From: DASSUW01 sp963835525
Lineage (GTDB): Bacteria; Actinomycetota; Thermoleophilia; Solirubrobacterales; Solirubrobacteraceae
DNA length: 64,000 nt
Direction: 5' to 3'
Assembly (NCBI GenBank): GCA_963835525.1
Contig: CAWIFM010000003.1
Location: 124,001-188,000, forward strand
A program made the position numbers and the translations under genes. This document shows positions 34,806-42,895 of this stretch, piece after piece. Each line of letters begins with the position of its first letter. Positions within the stretch are counted from its first letter, which is position 1. Under the pieces are notes generated by a model that saw only the letters and a program-made list of their open reading frames with translations, had not been told where the DNA came from and did no database searches.

Positions 34806-35909
34806 CTAGAGGTCGTATGGAAAATCGGTGAGCAGCTCGGCGCCGTCCTCGTGCACGAGCACGAGATCCTCCAGACGGACGCCGCCGAGCTGCTTGCTGT
34901 AGCAGCCCGGCTCCAGCGTGATGACGTCGCCCGCCAGCAGCGTGTCGGGCGTGCGGCCGAGGTTCGGGCGCTCGTGCACCTCGAGGCCTACGCCGTGGCC
35001 GAGCGAGTGGTAGTAGCCCTCGTCGAGCTTGGCGCCCGCGGGCTTCGACCGCTGCGTCGGGTAGCCCGCGTTCTCGTACGGCTCGCACGAGATGCCGTAG
35101 ATCTGCTGGCAGTCGGCGCCCGCGCGGACCTCGGAGAACGAGCGGTCGAGCGCCTCGCGGGTGAGCCGCCAGTACTCCGCGAGCTCGTCCGGCGGCTGCA
35201 TGCCGCCGGCGATGAAGGTGCGCGTCATGTCGGCCCAGCAGCGCGACTGGCGGTCGCGCGGCCAGATGTCGACGACCACGACCTCACCCTCGCCGATCGG
35301 GCCGTGGCCGGACTCGTGGCCGATCGCCGACTGCAGACCGTGGGCGACGATCACGTCGTCGGGCAGGTCGCAGCCGTGCTCGTCGCACACGGCCTGCATC
35401 GCCTCTCGCACGTCCTCGCTCGAAGTGCCGCCGTCGCGGATCATGCGCGCGCCGACGGCCATCGCCTGGTCGGCCGCGCGCTGGGCGCGGCGGATCCCCT
35501 CGATCTCGGTCTGCGACTTCACGCGCCGCTTGGTGACGAACACCTCCGGGTCGACGAACAGCTCGATGCCGTTCGCCCGCAGGTGGTCGGCGAGGCCGAC
35601 CGGGAACTCCGGCGGGATGATCGCGCGGCCGACGCCCATCTCCTCGCACGCGCGGCGCGACAGCTCCAGCTCCACCTCGTAGCGGCTGATCCCGCGGGAG
35701 AACAGCTCGTCGGCGCCGAGGTCGTACGGGTCGAGGACCTCGATGCCGAACGGACTGACCTTGTGCTGGTCGAGCACGGTGACGGTGGCGCCGCGCTTTC
35801 CGTTCGCCTCCACGTAGAGGAACGGGTCGATGATCCCCGTCGGGATCTCGTGGAAGAGATCGGGCGAGGTCTCGGGCGACCCGAAGATCAGCAGGTTGTC
35901 AGAAGGCAA
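34806..35909 (-). CDS. M24-family metallopeptidase (Xaa-Pro aminopeptidase-like)
   Basis: 367 residues. The pita-bread metal ligands are all visible: VVVDIWPRD (Asp), WADMTRTF (Asp), YHSLGHGVGLEVHE (His), ITLEPGC (Glu) and VRLEDLVLV (Glu). The N-terminal domain is of creatinase type. It probably cleaves N-terminal residues before proline in short peptides; substrates are not evident. The start is TTG 35909, overlapping the end of purB by 11 bases, so its translation is likely coupled to purB. I see no in-frame ATG or GTG that preserves the N-terminal strand. Confidence 0.85.
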   Translation of the reverse strand: MPSDNLLIFGSPETSPDLFHEIPTGIIDPFLYVEANGKRGATVTVLDQHKVSPFGIEVLDPYDLGADELFSRGISRYEVELELSRRACEEMGVGRAIIPPEFPVGLADHLRANGIELFVDPEVFVTKRRVKSQTEIEGIRRAQRAADQAMAVGARMIRDGGTSSEDVREAMQAVCDEHGCDLPDDVIVAHGLQSAIGHESGHGPIGEGEVVVVDIWPRDRQSRCWADMTRTFIAGGMQPPDELAEYWRLTREALDRSFSEVRAGADCQQIYGISCEPYENAGYPTQRSKPAGAKLDEGYYHSLGHGVGLEVHERPNLGRTPDTLLAGDVITLEPGCYSKQLGGVRLEDLVLVHEDGAELLTDFPYDL

Positions 35910-37164
35910 GGCGCTCCATCACCTCCGGCACGTGACGGATGTAGTGGCTGTAGTCGAAGACCGCATCGAGGTCGAGCTCCACACCGGGCTCCTGCTCGAG
36001 CAGCGTTCGCAGAGGCGTCGAAGTGTCCCACGCCTGCTGGGCGAGGCGCTGCACCAGGCGGTACGCGTCGTCGCGCTGCATGCCCTGCTCCACCAGGGCG
36101 AGTAGCACACGCTGGGAGAACAGCGCGCCGCTCGTGATCTCCAGGTTGGCGGCCATGCGGTCGGTGTGGATCACCATCCCGCGCGCGACACGCAGCGCGA
36201 GGTGCTGCATGTAGTCGATCAGGATCGTGGCGTCGGGCAGGACCACGCGCTCGGCGCCCGAGTGCGAGATGTCGCGCTCGTGCCACAGCGCCACGTTCTC
36301 CAGCCCGGTCTGGGCGTAGCCGCGCAGCACGCGCGCCAGCCCGCAGATCCGCTCGGTGGTGATCGGGTTGCGCTTGTGCGGCATGGCGCTGGAGCCCTTC
36401 TGGCCCGCCTTGAAGGGCTCCTCGACCTCGCGCACCTCGGTGCGCTGCAGGTGGCGGATCTCCTGCGCGAAGCGCTCCAGCCCGGCGCCGGCGAGCGCGA
36501 TCGCGCTCAGCAGCTCGGCGTGACGGTCGCGCGGGACGACCTGGGTGGAGACCGGCTCGGACGCCAGCCCGAGCCGCTCCAGCACGCGCGCCTCGTACTC
36601 CGGGCCCAGCGAGGCGTAGGTGCCGACCGCGCCGGAGATCGCGCCGGTCGAGGCCTGGGCGAAGGCGCGCTCGAGGCGCTCGGCGTTGCGGTGGGCCTCC
36701 ATCGCGAAGCCGGCGAGCTTCAGCCCGAACGACGTGGGCTCGGCGTGGACGCCGTGGGTGCGGCCGACGCACAGCGTGCCCGCGTGCTCGCGCGCCCGCT
36801 CGGCGAGCGCGGCGGCCAGCTCGCGCGCGCCGGGGACGATGACCTCGCCGGCGCGGCGCAGCTGCAGGGCGAGCGCGGTGTCGAGCACGTCCGACGAGGT
36901 GAGGCCGAAGTGGATCCAGCGGCCGGCCAGGCCCGCCGACCCGCTGAGAACGTCGACGAAGGCGGCCACGTCATGGTCCGTGACCGCCTCCCGCTCCTTC
37001 ACCGCCTCGACCGTGAAGGTGGCTCCGCGGATGGCTTCGAGGTCGTCCGCCGTGGGTCCCTCGAGCGCCTCCGCGGCCGCCACCTCCACGTCGCGCCAGG
37101 CGGTCATCCGGGCCTCGTCGGTCCAGAGCTCGCCGAGCTGGGGGCGGGTGTAGCGGGCGATCAC
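35899..37164 (-). CDS. purB: Adenylosuccinate lyase
   Basis: 421 residues, cleaving SAICAR and adenylosuccinate. GRTHGVHAEPTSFGLKLAG, the catalytic-His region, and the signature GSSAMPHKRNPITTE are intact. The tail RHVPEVMERLAF is normal. GTG 37164 gives the usual N-terminus MIARYTRPQLGELW. ATG 37173 would add three residues (MAG) and is close behind CCTCCTAGG. It is followed by the M24 peptidase with overlapping ends. Confidence 0.94.
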   Translation of the reverse strand: MIARYTRPQLGELWTDEARMTAWRDVEVAAAEALEGPTADDLEAIRGATFTVEAVKEREAVTDHDVAAFVDVLSGSAGLAGRWIHFGLTSSDVLDTALALQLRRAGEVIVPGARELAAALAERAREHAGTLCVGRTHGVHAEPTSFGLKLAGFAMEAHRNAERLERAFAQASTGAISGAVGTYASLGPEYEARVLERLGLASEPVSTQVVPRDRHAELLSAIALAGAGLERFAQEIRHLQRTEVREVEEPFKAGQKGSSAMPHKRNPITTERICGLARVLRGYAQTGLENVALWHERDISHSGAERVVLPDATILIDYMQHLALRVARGMVIHTDRMAANLEITSGALFSQRVLLALVEQGMQRDDAYRLVQRLAQQAWDTSTPLRTLLEQEPGVELDLDAVFDYSHYIRHVPEVMERLAF

Positions 37165-37183
37165 GCCCGCCATCCTAGGAGGG

Positions 37184-37567
37184 TCAGTGGTGCGTGCCGT
37201 CCGCGCCGGACTGGTTGCCGAGCTGCCGGCGCATGCACAGGTCGTGCTCCTGGACCCATGCAGGCGGGGCGGCGCCGGAGGTCGTGCGGAACGCGACCGC
37301 CTTGGCGTACGCGACCTCGTCGATCGGCGGGCACGCCTCCTCGGGCTCCTCGGACGGGCAGAGCGGCAGCTTCTTGAGCGCCTCGAGCTCGAGCTTGGTG
37401 AGCCTCGGGGCCGGCGGGGCCTTCGGGTCGGCGGCGGTCGGGGGCGCCACGCACGTCGGGGCGGCCTGGTCGGTCTGGCGGGGCGGCTTGACCTCGTCGG
37501 CGGCCGAGGCGACGGGAGCGAGGACGGCAAGGGCGATGAGGGAGGCGCTGAGCGCGGTCTTGATCAT
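37184..37567 (-). CDS. Small secreted protein, tandem paralog 2
   Basis: 127 residues. The signal peptide MIKTALSASLIALAVLAPVA ends at ASA. The mature part is Pro-, Glu- and Cys-containing (PTCVAPPTAADPKAPPAP, LPLCPSEEPEEACPPIDE, HDLCMRRQ), with four cysteines that could form two disulfides. The first 22 residues are almost identical to the upstream neighbour's, and the DNA is 66/68 identical there. The mature regions have diverged but keep a Leu-Thr-Lys helix and an acidic Cys-Pro motif. ATG 37567 overlaps the neighbour's stop (ATGA). No known family. Confidence 0.7.
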   Translation of the reverse strand: MIKTALSASLIALAVLAPVASAADEVKPPRQTDQAAPTCVAPPTAADPKAPPAPRLTKLELEALKKLPLCPSEEPEEACPPIDEVAYAKAVAFRTTSGAAPPAWVQEHDLCMRRQLGNQSGADGTHH

Positions 37568-37568
37568 G
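37501..37568. repeat. 68-bp direct repeat over the signal-peptide region, copy A
   Basis: Matches 37962-38029 in 66 of 68 positions; covers the start codon and signal peptide of paralog 2. The near-perfect identity in this block, against strong divergence of the mature parts, points to recent gene conversion or a recent signal-sequence duplication. Confidence 0.8.
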
Positions 37569-38028
37569 AGTTCACCTGGGGCTTGTCGCTGCCGATGACG
37601 CGGGGGTCGAACGGAGCGGGCGGCTCCGGCTTGGTCTTGCTCGGCTTGTCCATCGAGCACTCGGTCCGGTAGGTCTGCTTGAGCCACTCCGGCCACTCGG
37701 CCTTGTGGCTGTCGCTGCCGGTCATGGCGTACTCCATGACGGTCTGGTCGAGCTTCTCCTGCTTGGCCTCGTCGGGGCAGTTCGCCGGCCGCTCGACCGG
37801 ACAGTCGACCGTCGACTGGAACGCGAGCTGCTCCTTGGTGAGCGTGACGACGCCCTTCTTGTCGGGCTTGACGGCCGCCAGCTCGGCGCAGTACCTGGCG
37901 GTCTTCTCGTCGAGCACGTGGGCCTTCGGCTCCTTGACCGGCTTGGGCTTCGGCTCGGGAGCGGCCGAGGCGGCGGGAGCGAGGACGGCGAGGGCGATGA
38001 GGGAGGCGCTGAGCGCGGTCTTGATCAT
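37564..38028 (-). CDS. Small secreted protein, tandem paralog 1
   Basis: 154 residues with signal peptide MIKTALSASLIALAVLAPAA. The mature chain is Lys/Pro-rich at first (PEPKPKPVKEPKAHVLDEKT), then has VTLTKEQLAFQSTVDCPVER, NCPDEAKQEKLD and YRTECSMDKPSKTKPEP, with four cysteines. It is preceded by the conserved inverted-repeat element at 38071-38092, 43 bases from its start, the same spacing seen for the beta-helix gene at 40119. Its stop overlaps the start of paralog 2. Function unknown; an extracellular role is inferred from the signal peptide. Confidence 0.7.
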   Translation of the reverse strand: MIKTALSASLIALAVLAPAASAAPEPKPKPVKEPKAHVLDEKTARYCAELAAVKPDKKGVVTLTKEQLAFQSTVDCPVERPANCPDEAKQEKLDQTVMEYAMTGSDSHKAEWPEWLKQTYRTECSMDKPSKTKPEPPAPFDPRVIGSDKPQVNS

Positions 38029-38029
38029 G
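37962..38029. repeat. 68-bp direct repeat over the signal-peptide region, copy B
   Basis: Partner of 37501-37568 with two mismatches; covers the start codon and signal peptide of paralog 1. Confidence 0.8.
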
Positions 38030-38070
38030 GGTCAACTGTCCCGGGACCGCGCTCGCGCCTCTATGCACGA

Positions 38071-38092
38071 GGGTGCACAGTCGCGTGCACCC
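38071..38092. promoter_or_regulatory. Conserved inverted repeat upstream of the secreted paralog pair
   Basis: GGGTGCAC-AGTCGC-GTGCACCC, perfect eight-base arms, directly after the stop of the upstream beta-helix gene and 43 bases before the start at 38028. A near-identical element with the same spacing precedes the gene at 40119. Similarity continues about 20 bases further downstream, including CATAGAGGCG. It could be a regulator site, a promoter element or a terminator between genes; equal spacing favours a promoter-linked role. Confidence 0.55.
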
Positions 38093-39046
38093 CTAGTTGC
38101 AGCCGGCGTCCACCGCGGCGAAGCCGCCGTCGTAGCTGGCCGCACAGGTGACGGAGCCGAACCCGCCGCCATCGACGCGCGACGCGCCGACGGTCGCCGC
38201 GGCGCCGCTCAGGGCCGCGACGGCGAGGTTCGGGCTCACGAGCGCGCTGTTCTCCATCACCGCCGTCGAGCCGCCGTCCTGCAGGTACAGCGCGATCGGC
38301 GGCACCGGGCTGCTCGCGGCGAGCTCGGACCCGCGGATCCGGACAGCGGAGCCGCCGGCGACGTACACGGCGATGACGAGCCTCCGCGTGGGGTTCGCCG
38401 CCCCGCCGTTGCCTCCGTGCCCGACGGACCCGCCGCCCTCCACCACGGCGTCCTCGATCCGCATCGCGGCACCACCCAGGACGGCCATGGCCGTGTGGAA
38501 GTGCCCGGCCTCCTCGCCGCGGTTGACGACCGTGATTTCGCGTAGCAGCGTGCGATCGGCTCCGAGGACGAGCGCCTCTCCGAGCGTGGCCTGCCCCTGG
38601 TCTCCGGTGATCCGCGTCGTGGCCGCGCCGGCGCCGGCGATCGACACGTCGGGCTTCATCGCCAGCGTCGCGTGACCGAGCTCGTAGATGCCGGGCGCGA
38701 GCTGGATGGCGTACGGCTTGGTCGCCGACGCGTCCGTGATCGACGCGAGCGCTGCGCGGAGCGCCGCGCCGTTCTCGGCCGGCGTCCGGTCGCCGCGCAC
38801 GCGCACGTACGTCGCGCCCGCGAGATCGGGCCCAGCAGGCCCTGGCGGGCCGGTTCGCAGCACGCCCGGCGCCAGATCGGCGGCGGTCAGGCTGCGGTTG
38901 CGCACGTCGCGCCCGCTGAGCGAGCCGTCGCGGACGTCGGCGCCGGTGATGAACGCGCGCACCGCGTCGTTGGCCATCGCGGTTCCGCCGAGCGCGACGA
39001 ACAGCGCGAGCGCCGCAAGCACGTGGGCACTGCCGATGCGTCGCAT
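38093..39046 (-). CDS. Secreted right-handed beta-helix protein, paralog B
   Basis: 317 residues. The N-terminus MRRIGSAHVLAALALFVALG is a signal or anchor of a kind common in actinobacterial surface proteins. Short repeats follow (ITGADVRDGSLSGRDVRNRS, then LTAADLAPGVL), then a short Gly-Pro stretch (TGPPGPAGP). The rest is a pectin-lyase-like beta-helix with strand ladders such as ATLAMKPDVSIAGAGAATTR, MRIEDAVVEGGGS and AVRIRGSELAASS. Two C-terminal cysteines close the fold (VTCAASYDG; DAGCN). Close homolog of the next gene, 2 bases away. Probably a surface or matrix protein; no catalytic motif seen. Confidence 0.75.
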   Translation of the reverse strand: MRRIGSAHVLAALALFVALGGTAMANDAVRAFITGADVRDGSLSGRDVRNRSLTAADLAPGVLRTGPPGPAGPDLAGATYVRVRGDRTPAENGAALRAALASITDASATKPYAIQLAPGIYELGHATLAMKPDVSIAGAGAATTRITGDQGQATLGEALVLGADRTLLREITVVNRGEEAGHFHTAMAVLGGAAMRIEDAVVEGGGSVGHGGNGGAANPTRRLVIAVYVAGGSAVRIRGSELAASSPVPPIALYLQDGGSTAVMENSALVSPNLAVAALSGAAATVGASRVDGGGFGSVTCAASYDGGFAAVDAGCN

Positions 39047-39048
39047 GG

Positions 39049-40119
39049 TCAGTTGCACCGGTCGTTCAGCGTCTGGAAGCTCGCGTTGTAGCTGCCCACG
39101 CAGGTGACGAGCCCGCTGCCTCCGCCCACCACGCGCGACCCGCCGACCCACACCGAGCCGGTGATGCCCCGCACGGCCTGGCCGGTGCTCACGAGGGCGC
39201 TGTTCTCCACCACTGCCGACGTGCCGCCGTCATGGACCGACAGGCTGAACGCCGTCGCCGCGCTGTCGGCGACCAGCTCGGAGCCGCGGATCCAGGCGTG
39301 CGACGCGCCGACCACGGTGGCGGCGTAACCGACCGTTGCGCTGTCGGACTCGAGCCGACTGTCGCGAACCTCGACGGAGGAACCCTCGGCCACGACGAGC
39401 GCGTACCCGTGGTTGTTGACGGAACGCACGTCCAGCACGGCGTCCTCGATCCGCATGGTGGCGGCCCTCACGGTCAGGGTGTTGTGGAGCAACGCGTCGA
39501 CTGCGCCTCGGTTCGTGATCGTGACATCGCGCAGCACCGTCCGATCCGCTCCGAGGACGAGCGCCTCGCTGAGCACGTGCTTCCCGTGGTCTCCGGTGAT
39601 CCTCGTCGCCTCCGCGCCGGCGCCGGCGATCGACACGTCGGGCTTCATGGCCAGCGTCGCAGGACCGAGCTCGTAGACGCCGGGGGCGAGCTGGATGACG
39701 TACGGCCTGGTCGCCGAGGCGTCCTGGATGGACGCGAGCGCGGCACGGAGCGCGTCGCCGTTCTCGGCCGGCGTCCGGTCGCCGCGCACGCGCACGTGCG
39801 TCGCGCCTGCGAGATCGGGCCCAGCAGGCCCTGGCGAGCCGGCTGGGCCTTGCGGACCCGCCGGACCCGTGGCGCCGGCTCGCAGCACCCCCGGTGCCAG
39901 GTCGGCGGCGGTGAGGCTGCGGTCGCGCACGTCCCGTCCGGTGAGGCTGCGGTTGCGCACGTCGCGCCCCGTCAGCGATCCGTTGCGGACGTCGGCGCCG
40001 GTGATGAACGCATGAACCGCCTCCTTGGCCACCGAGGTGCCGCCGAGGGCGACGAACAAGGCGATGCCCCCGATCACGTGGGCGCTGCCGATGCGACGTA
40101 TGAGCTTGGTCTTGTGCAT
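39049..40119 (-). CDS. Secreted right-handed beta-helix protein with collagen-like segment, paralog A
   Basis: 356 residues with the same plan as its tandem neighbour: signal (RRIGSAHVIGGIALFVALGG), one more pentapeptide-like repeat (NGSLTGRDVRNRSLTGRDVR), a longer collagen-like run of Gly-Pro-Ala triplets (about 84-103), then a beta-helix with DVSIAGAGAEATRITGD, VLRDVTITNRGA and the final VTCVGSYN and NDRCN cysteines. The collagen-like segment is absent or shortened in the neighbour. It is preceded by the conserved inverted repeat (40162-40183), 43 bases upstream. A role at the cell surface is inferred. Confidence 0.78.
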   Translation of the reverse strand: MHKTKLIRRIGSAHVIGGIALFVALGGTSVAKEAVHAFITGADVRNGSLTGRDVRNRSLTGRDVRDRSLTAADLAPGVLRAGATGPAGPQGPAGSPGPAGPDLAGATHVRVRGDRTPAENGDALRAALASIQDASATRPYVIQLAPGVYELGPATLAMKPDVSIAGAGAEATRITGDHGKHVLSEALVLGADRTVLRDVTITNRGAVDALLHNTLTVRAATMRIEDAVLDVRSVNNHGYALVVAEGSSVEVRDSRLESDSATVGYAATVVGASHAWIRGSELVADSAATAFSLSVHDGGTSAVVENSALVSTGQAVRGITGSVWVGGSRVVGGGSGLVTCVGSYNASFQTLNDRCN

Positions 40120-40161
40120 GCGGCAACGGTGCCGCCGACGCGCCCGCGCCTCTATGCCGCA

Positions 40162-40183
40162 GGGTGCACAGTCCCGTGCACCC
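40162..40183. promoter_or_regulatory. Conserved inverted repeat upstream of the beta-helix gene
   Basis: GGGTGCAC-AGTCCC-GTGCACCC, identical arms to 38071-38092 and the same 43-base distance to the next start (40119). It begins one base after the stop of the FHA-regulator gene. Flanking bases toward the start (CATAGAGGCG) are also shared. Confidence 0.55.
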
Positions 40184-40867
40184 CTACAGGTCGCGGCGCG
40201 AGACCACTCCCGCCCGGATCGCGGCGGCGGCCAGCGCGGCGCGCTTCTCGTTCTGCGGCAGCTGCTCGACCCCGAAGCGGTCGTAGAGCTCGCCGAGCCG
40301 GTGCTTGACGCCGTCGACGCCGACCACCAGCTTCTCGGCGATCGCGCGGTTGCCCGCCGCGGCCGGGCCCGAGCCGTCGAGCAGCGGGCGGCACAGCTCG
40401 ACGAGCACGCGCCGCTGGGCGGGCGTGAGCACCGGGGGCGGCGTCACGGCCGCCATGACCGGCGCGGTCGAGACAGGCAGGGCGGCCACGGGATCGCAGT
40501 AGGCGATCACGCACTGGCCGACCCCGATCAGATCGCTGTCGCCGAGCCGGCGGCGGCCGTCGATGCGCTGTCCGTGGAGGAAGGTCCCGTGACGCGACAG
40601 CCCGTCGTCGACCACCGTCCAGTGCGTCCCGACGCGCTCGAGCCGGGCGTGCACGCGCGAGACCGACGGATCCCAGTCGATGCAGATGTCGCTGCCGGGC
40701 TGGCGGCCGACGATCACCGTGCCGCTCGTCTCCTCGAGGTCGACGATCACCTGCCGGCCGTCGCCGTCGAGGTAGACGAGGAACGGCGTGCCGCGGCGCG
40801 TCGCGGCGTTGCGGGCCGCGAGCTCGGCGGCCGTCACGGCGTGCGGTTGGAGCGGTGAGGCCCCCAC
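40184..40867 (-). CDS. FHA-domain protein with C-terminal helical (HTH-like) region
   Basis: 227 residues. The FHA domain occupies about 35-125: VIVGRQPGSDICIDWD, VSRVHARLERVG and SRHGTFLHGQRI, the phosphothreonine-binding loops with conserved GR, SR.H and G.F. After a Pro-rich linker, LTPAQRRVLVELCRPLL, GNRAIAEKLVVGVDGVKHRLGELYDRFG looks like a LuxR-type HTH. It could convert Ser/Thr-kinase signals into transcription; the inverted repeat next to it and again at 38071 are candidate targets (inference). GTG start at 40867, 8 bases after purE. Confidence 0.75.
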   Translation of the reverse strand: MGASPLQPHAVTAAELAARNAATRRGTPFLVYLDGDGRQVIVDLEETSGTVIVGRQPGSDICIDWDPSVSRVHARLERVGTHWTVVDDGLSRHGTFLHGQRIDGRRRLGDSDLIGVGQCVIAYCDPVAALPVSTAPVMAAVTPPPVLTPAQRRVLVELCRPLLDGSGPAAAGNRAIAEKLVVGVDGVKHRLGELYDRFGVEQLPQNEKRAALAAAAIRAGVVSRRDL

Positions 40868-40874
40868 CGCCCGC

Positions 40875-41339
40875 TCAGCAGTCGAGGATGCGTGCGGCGA
40901 GCACGGCGGCGTTGCGCGCGTTGTCGACGCCCACGCAGCCGACCGGCACGCCCGGCGGCATCTGGGCGATCGAGAGCAGCGCGTCGAGCCCGCCGGCCAC
41001 CGACTTGGACGATGTCAGCGGGACGCCGATCACGGGCAGCGCGGTGTGGGCGGCGACCACGCCCGGCAGGGCGGCCGACAGGCCCGCCCCGGCGATGATC
41101 ACGCGCAGGCCGCGCATCTGCGCGTTCTTGGCGTAGCCCGCCACGGTGTCGGGCTCGCGGTGGGCCGACATCACGCGCACCTCGTGGCCGATGCCGCGCT
41201 TGCGCAGCTCCTCGGCGGCGGCGTCCATGGCCGGCATGTCGCTCTTGGAGCCCATGACGATGCCGACCTGCGGGGTGTCGACCTCCAGGCCGTCGAACTC
41301 GGCCTCCACCGAGGCCTCGGTGACCGGCTCTCCGCTCAT
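40875..41339 (-). CDS. purE: N5-carboxyaminoimidazole ribonucleotide mutase
   Basis: 154 residues, class I PurE converting N5-CAIR to CAIR. Motifs: VGIVMGSKSDMPAMD (phosphate loop), VMSAHREPDTV (catalytic His) and GAGLSAALPGVVAAHTALPVIGVP. A 20-residue N-terminal extension before the first strand is acidic. ATG 41339 overlaps the purD stop (ATGA). No purK is in the window. Confidence 0.94.
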   Translation of the reverse strand: MSGEPVTEASVEAEFDGLEVDTPQVGIVMGSKSDMPAMDAAAEELRKRGIGHEVRVMSAHREPDTVAGYAKNAQMRGLRVIIAGAGLSAALPGVVAAHTALPVIGVPLTSSKSVAGGLDALLSIAQMPPGVPVGCVGVDNARNAAVLAARILDC

Positions 41340-42547
41340 GCGGCAATGTCCCGGCGCAGCTGGCGCCCGTCGAAGTCGATCACGTCGGCGGCAGCATACG
41401 CATGCTCGCGGGCGGATTGCATCCCGTCCCCGAGCGCGGTCACGTTGAGCACGCGGCCGCCGGCCGTCACGACGTCGCCGTTCCGCTGCGCGGTGCCCGC
41501 GTGCGTGACCTCGACGCTCTCCGGCACGCGGTCGAGCCCGTTGATGACGTCGCCCGACGACGAGGACACCGGGTAGCCGCGCGAGGCGAGCACCACGGTG
41601 ACGGCCGAGCGCGCGTCCCACTCGAGCCGCGCGCCGGCCAGCCCCCCGGGGCGCGTGGCGCGCTCGAGCAGGTCGAGCAGGTCGGAGCGCAGCCGCGGGA
41701 GGACGACCTGCGTCTCGGGATCCCCGAAGCGCACGTTGAACTCGAGCACCTTGACGCCCGCGGCCGTGAGCATCAGGCCCGCGTAGAGGACGCCGTGGAA
41801 CGGCGTGCCGCGGCGCGCCAGCTCGTCCACCACCGGCTGGTGGACCTCGGCGCGGATCCGCTCGACGAACGCGTCGTCGACCTCCGGGACCGGCGAGAAG
41901 CAGCCCATCCCGCCCGTGTTGGGGCCTGTGTCGCCGTCGCCGATCCGCTTGTAGTCGCGGGCCGGCGCCAGCGGGAGGGCGCTCTCGCCGTCGCAGATGG
42001 CCAGCAGCGACAGCTCGTCGCCGTCGAGGAACTCCTCGACCACCACCGGCGTGTCGCCGAAGCGCCGCTCGACGAGCATCGCCTCCAGCGCCTCGCGCGC
42101 CTCGCGCTCGTCCGCCGCGATCACCACGCCCTTGCCGGCGGCCAGGCCGTCGGCCTTGATCACCGCCGGGTAGCCGTCGATCGCCGCCATGCCGTCCTCG
42201 ACCGTCTCGACGACCGCGTGGCCGCCGGTCGGCACGCCGGCCGCCGCCATCACCTCCTTGGCGTACGCCTTGGACCCCTCCAGCCGGGCGGCCGCCGCGA
42301 TCGGCCCGAAGCAGGGGATCCCCGCGGCCGCGCACTCGTCCACCAGCCCGGCGACCAGCGGGGCCTCGGGCCCGACGACGACGAGGTCCATCCCCGCGAG
42401 CTCGCCCTCGGGCACGATCGTGGCGTCGCGCGCGATCCCGGCGTTGCCCGGCGAGGCGAACAGCTCCGGACGCTGCGGGGACCGCTTGAGCGCGCGCACG
42501 ATCGCGTGCTCGCGGCCGCCCGCGCCGACGACGAGGACCTTGCTCAC
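41336..42547 (-). CDS. purD: Phosphoribosylamine-glycine ligase
   Basis: 403 residues, an ATP-grasp enzyme making GAR. VLVVGAGGREHAI (N-terminal glycine loop), YPAVIKADGLAAGKGVVIA (ATP loop), VLEFNVRFGDPETQVVL (metal and ATP residues) and GDTGPNTGGMGCFSP are all present. GTG start at 42547 overlaps the GYD-protein stop, so the order is GYD protein, purD, purE, FHA protein with coupled starts. Confidence 0.95.
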   Translation of the reverse strand: MSKVLVVGAGGREHAIVRALKRSPQRPELFASPGNAGIARDATIVPEGELAGMDLVVVGPEAPLVAGLVDECAAAGIPCFGPIAAAARLEGSKAYAKEVMAAAGVPTGGHAVVETVEDGMAAIDGYPAVIKADGLAAGKGVVIAADEREAREALEAMLVERRFGDTPVVVEEFLDGDELSLLAICDGESALPLAPARDYKRIGDGDTGPNTGGMGCFSPVPEVDDAFVERIRAEVHQPVVDELARRGTPFHGVLYAGLMLTAAGVKVLEFNVRFGDPETQVVLPRLRSDLLDLLERATRPGGLAGARLEWDARSAVTVVLASRGYPVSSSSGDVINGLDRVPESVEVTHAGTAQRNGDVVTAGGRVLNVTALGDGMQSAREHAYAAADVIDFDGRQLRRDIAA

Positions 42548-42825
42548 AGAGAGGCGATGAAGTCGTCGATCGGGATCGCGGCGAGCGACTCGTAGTGGGC
42601 GGTGCCGCGCGAGCCGAGCTCGAGCGAGACCCGCGCCATCGTCTTCTCGTCGGGCGCCTCGACGATGTTGATGAAGTCGAAATGGCCGAGCGTGGCCCAT
42701 TGCGCCTTGACGGTGGCGCCGAGCTGCTCGACCTCCTGGTTGACCTCGCGGATGCGCGACGGGTTGTTCTTGACCGTCTGCACGCCCTCGGGCGTCAGCG
42801 TGGAGAGCATGATGTAGGTGGGCAT
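42544..42825 (-). CDS. GYD-domain protein
   Basis: 93 residues: MPTYIMLSTLTPEGVQTVK, LGATVKAQWATLGHFDFINI and APDEKTMARVSLELGSRGTAHYES match the GYD family, a small ferredoxin-like fold of unknown function. ATG 42825 was used; a longer reading to 42897 adds residues opposite the neighbouring gene's start. It opens the purD-purE set, with its TGA inside the purD GTG. Such proteins are often next to purine genes in actinobacteria, which suggests a role linked to the pathway. Confidence 0.82.
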   Translation of the reverse strand: MPTYIMLSTLTPEGVQTVKNNPSRIREVNQEVEQLGATVKAQWATLGHFDFINIVEAPDEKTMARVSLELGSRGTAHYESLAAIPIDDFIASL

Positions 42826-42895
42826 CGGTCCGTTGTAGCCGATACCTCCGGCCAGGTGCGGTGTTGTCTGCACCAGGACATACTTCCCCGGCCCC

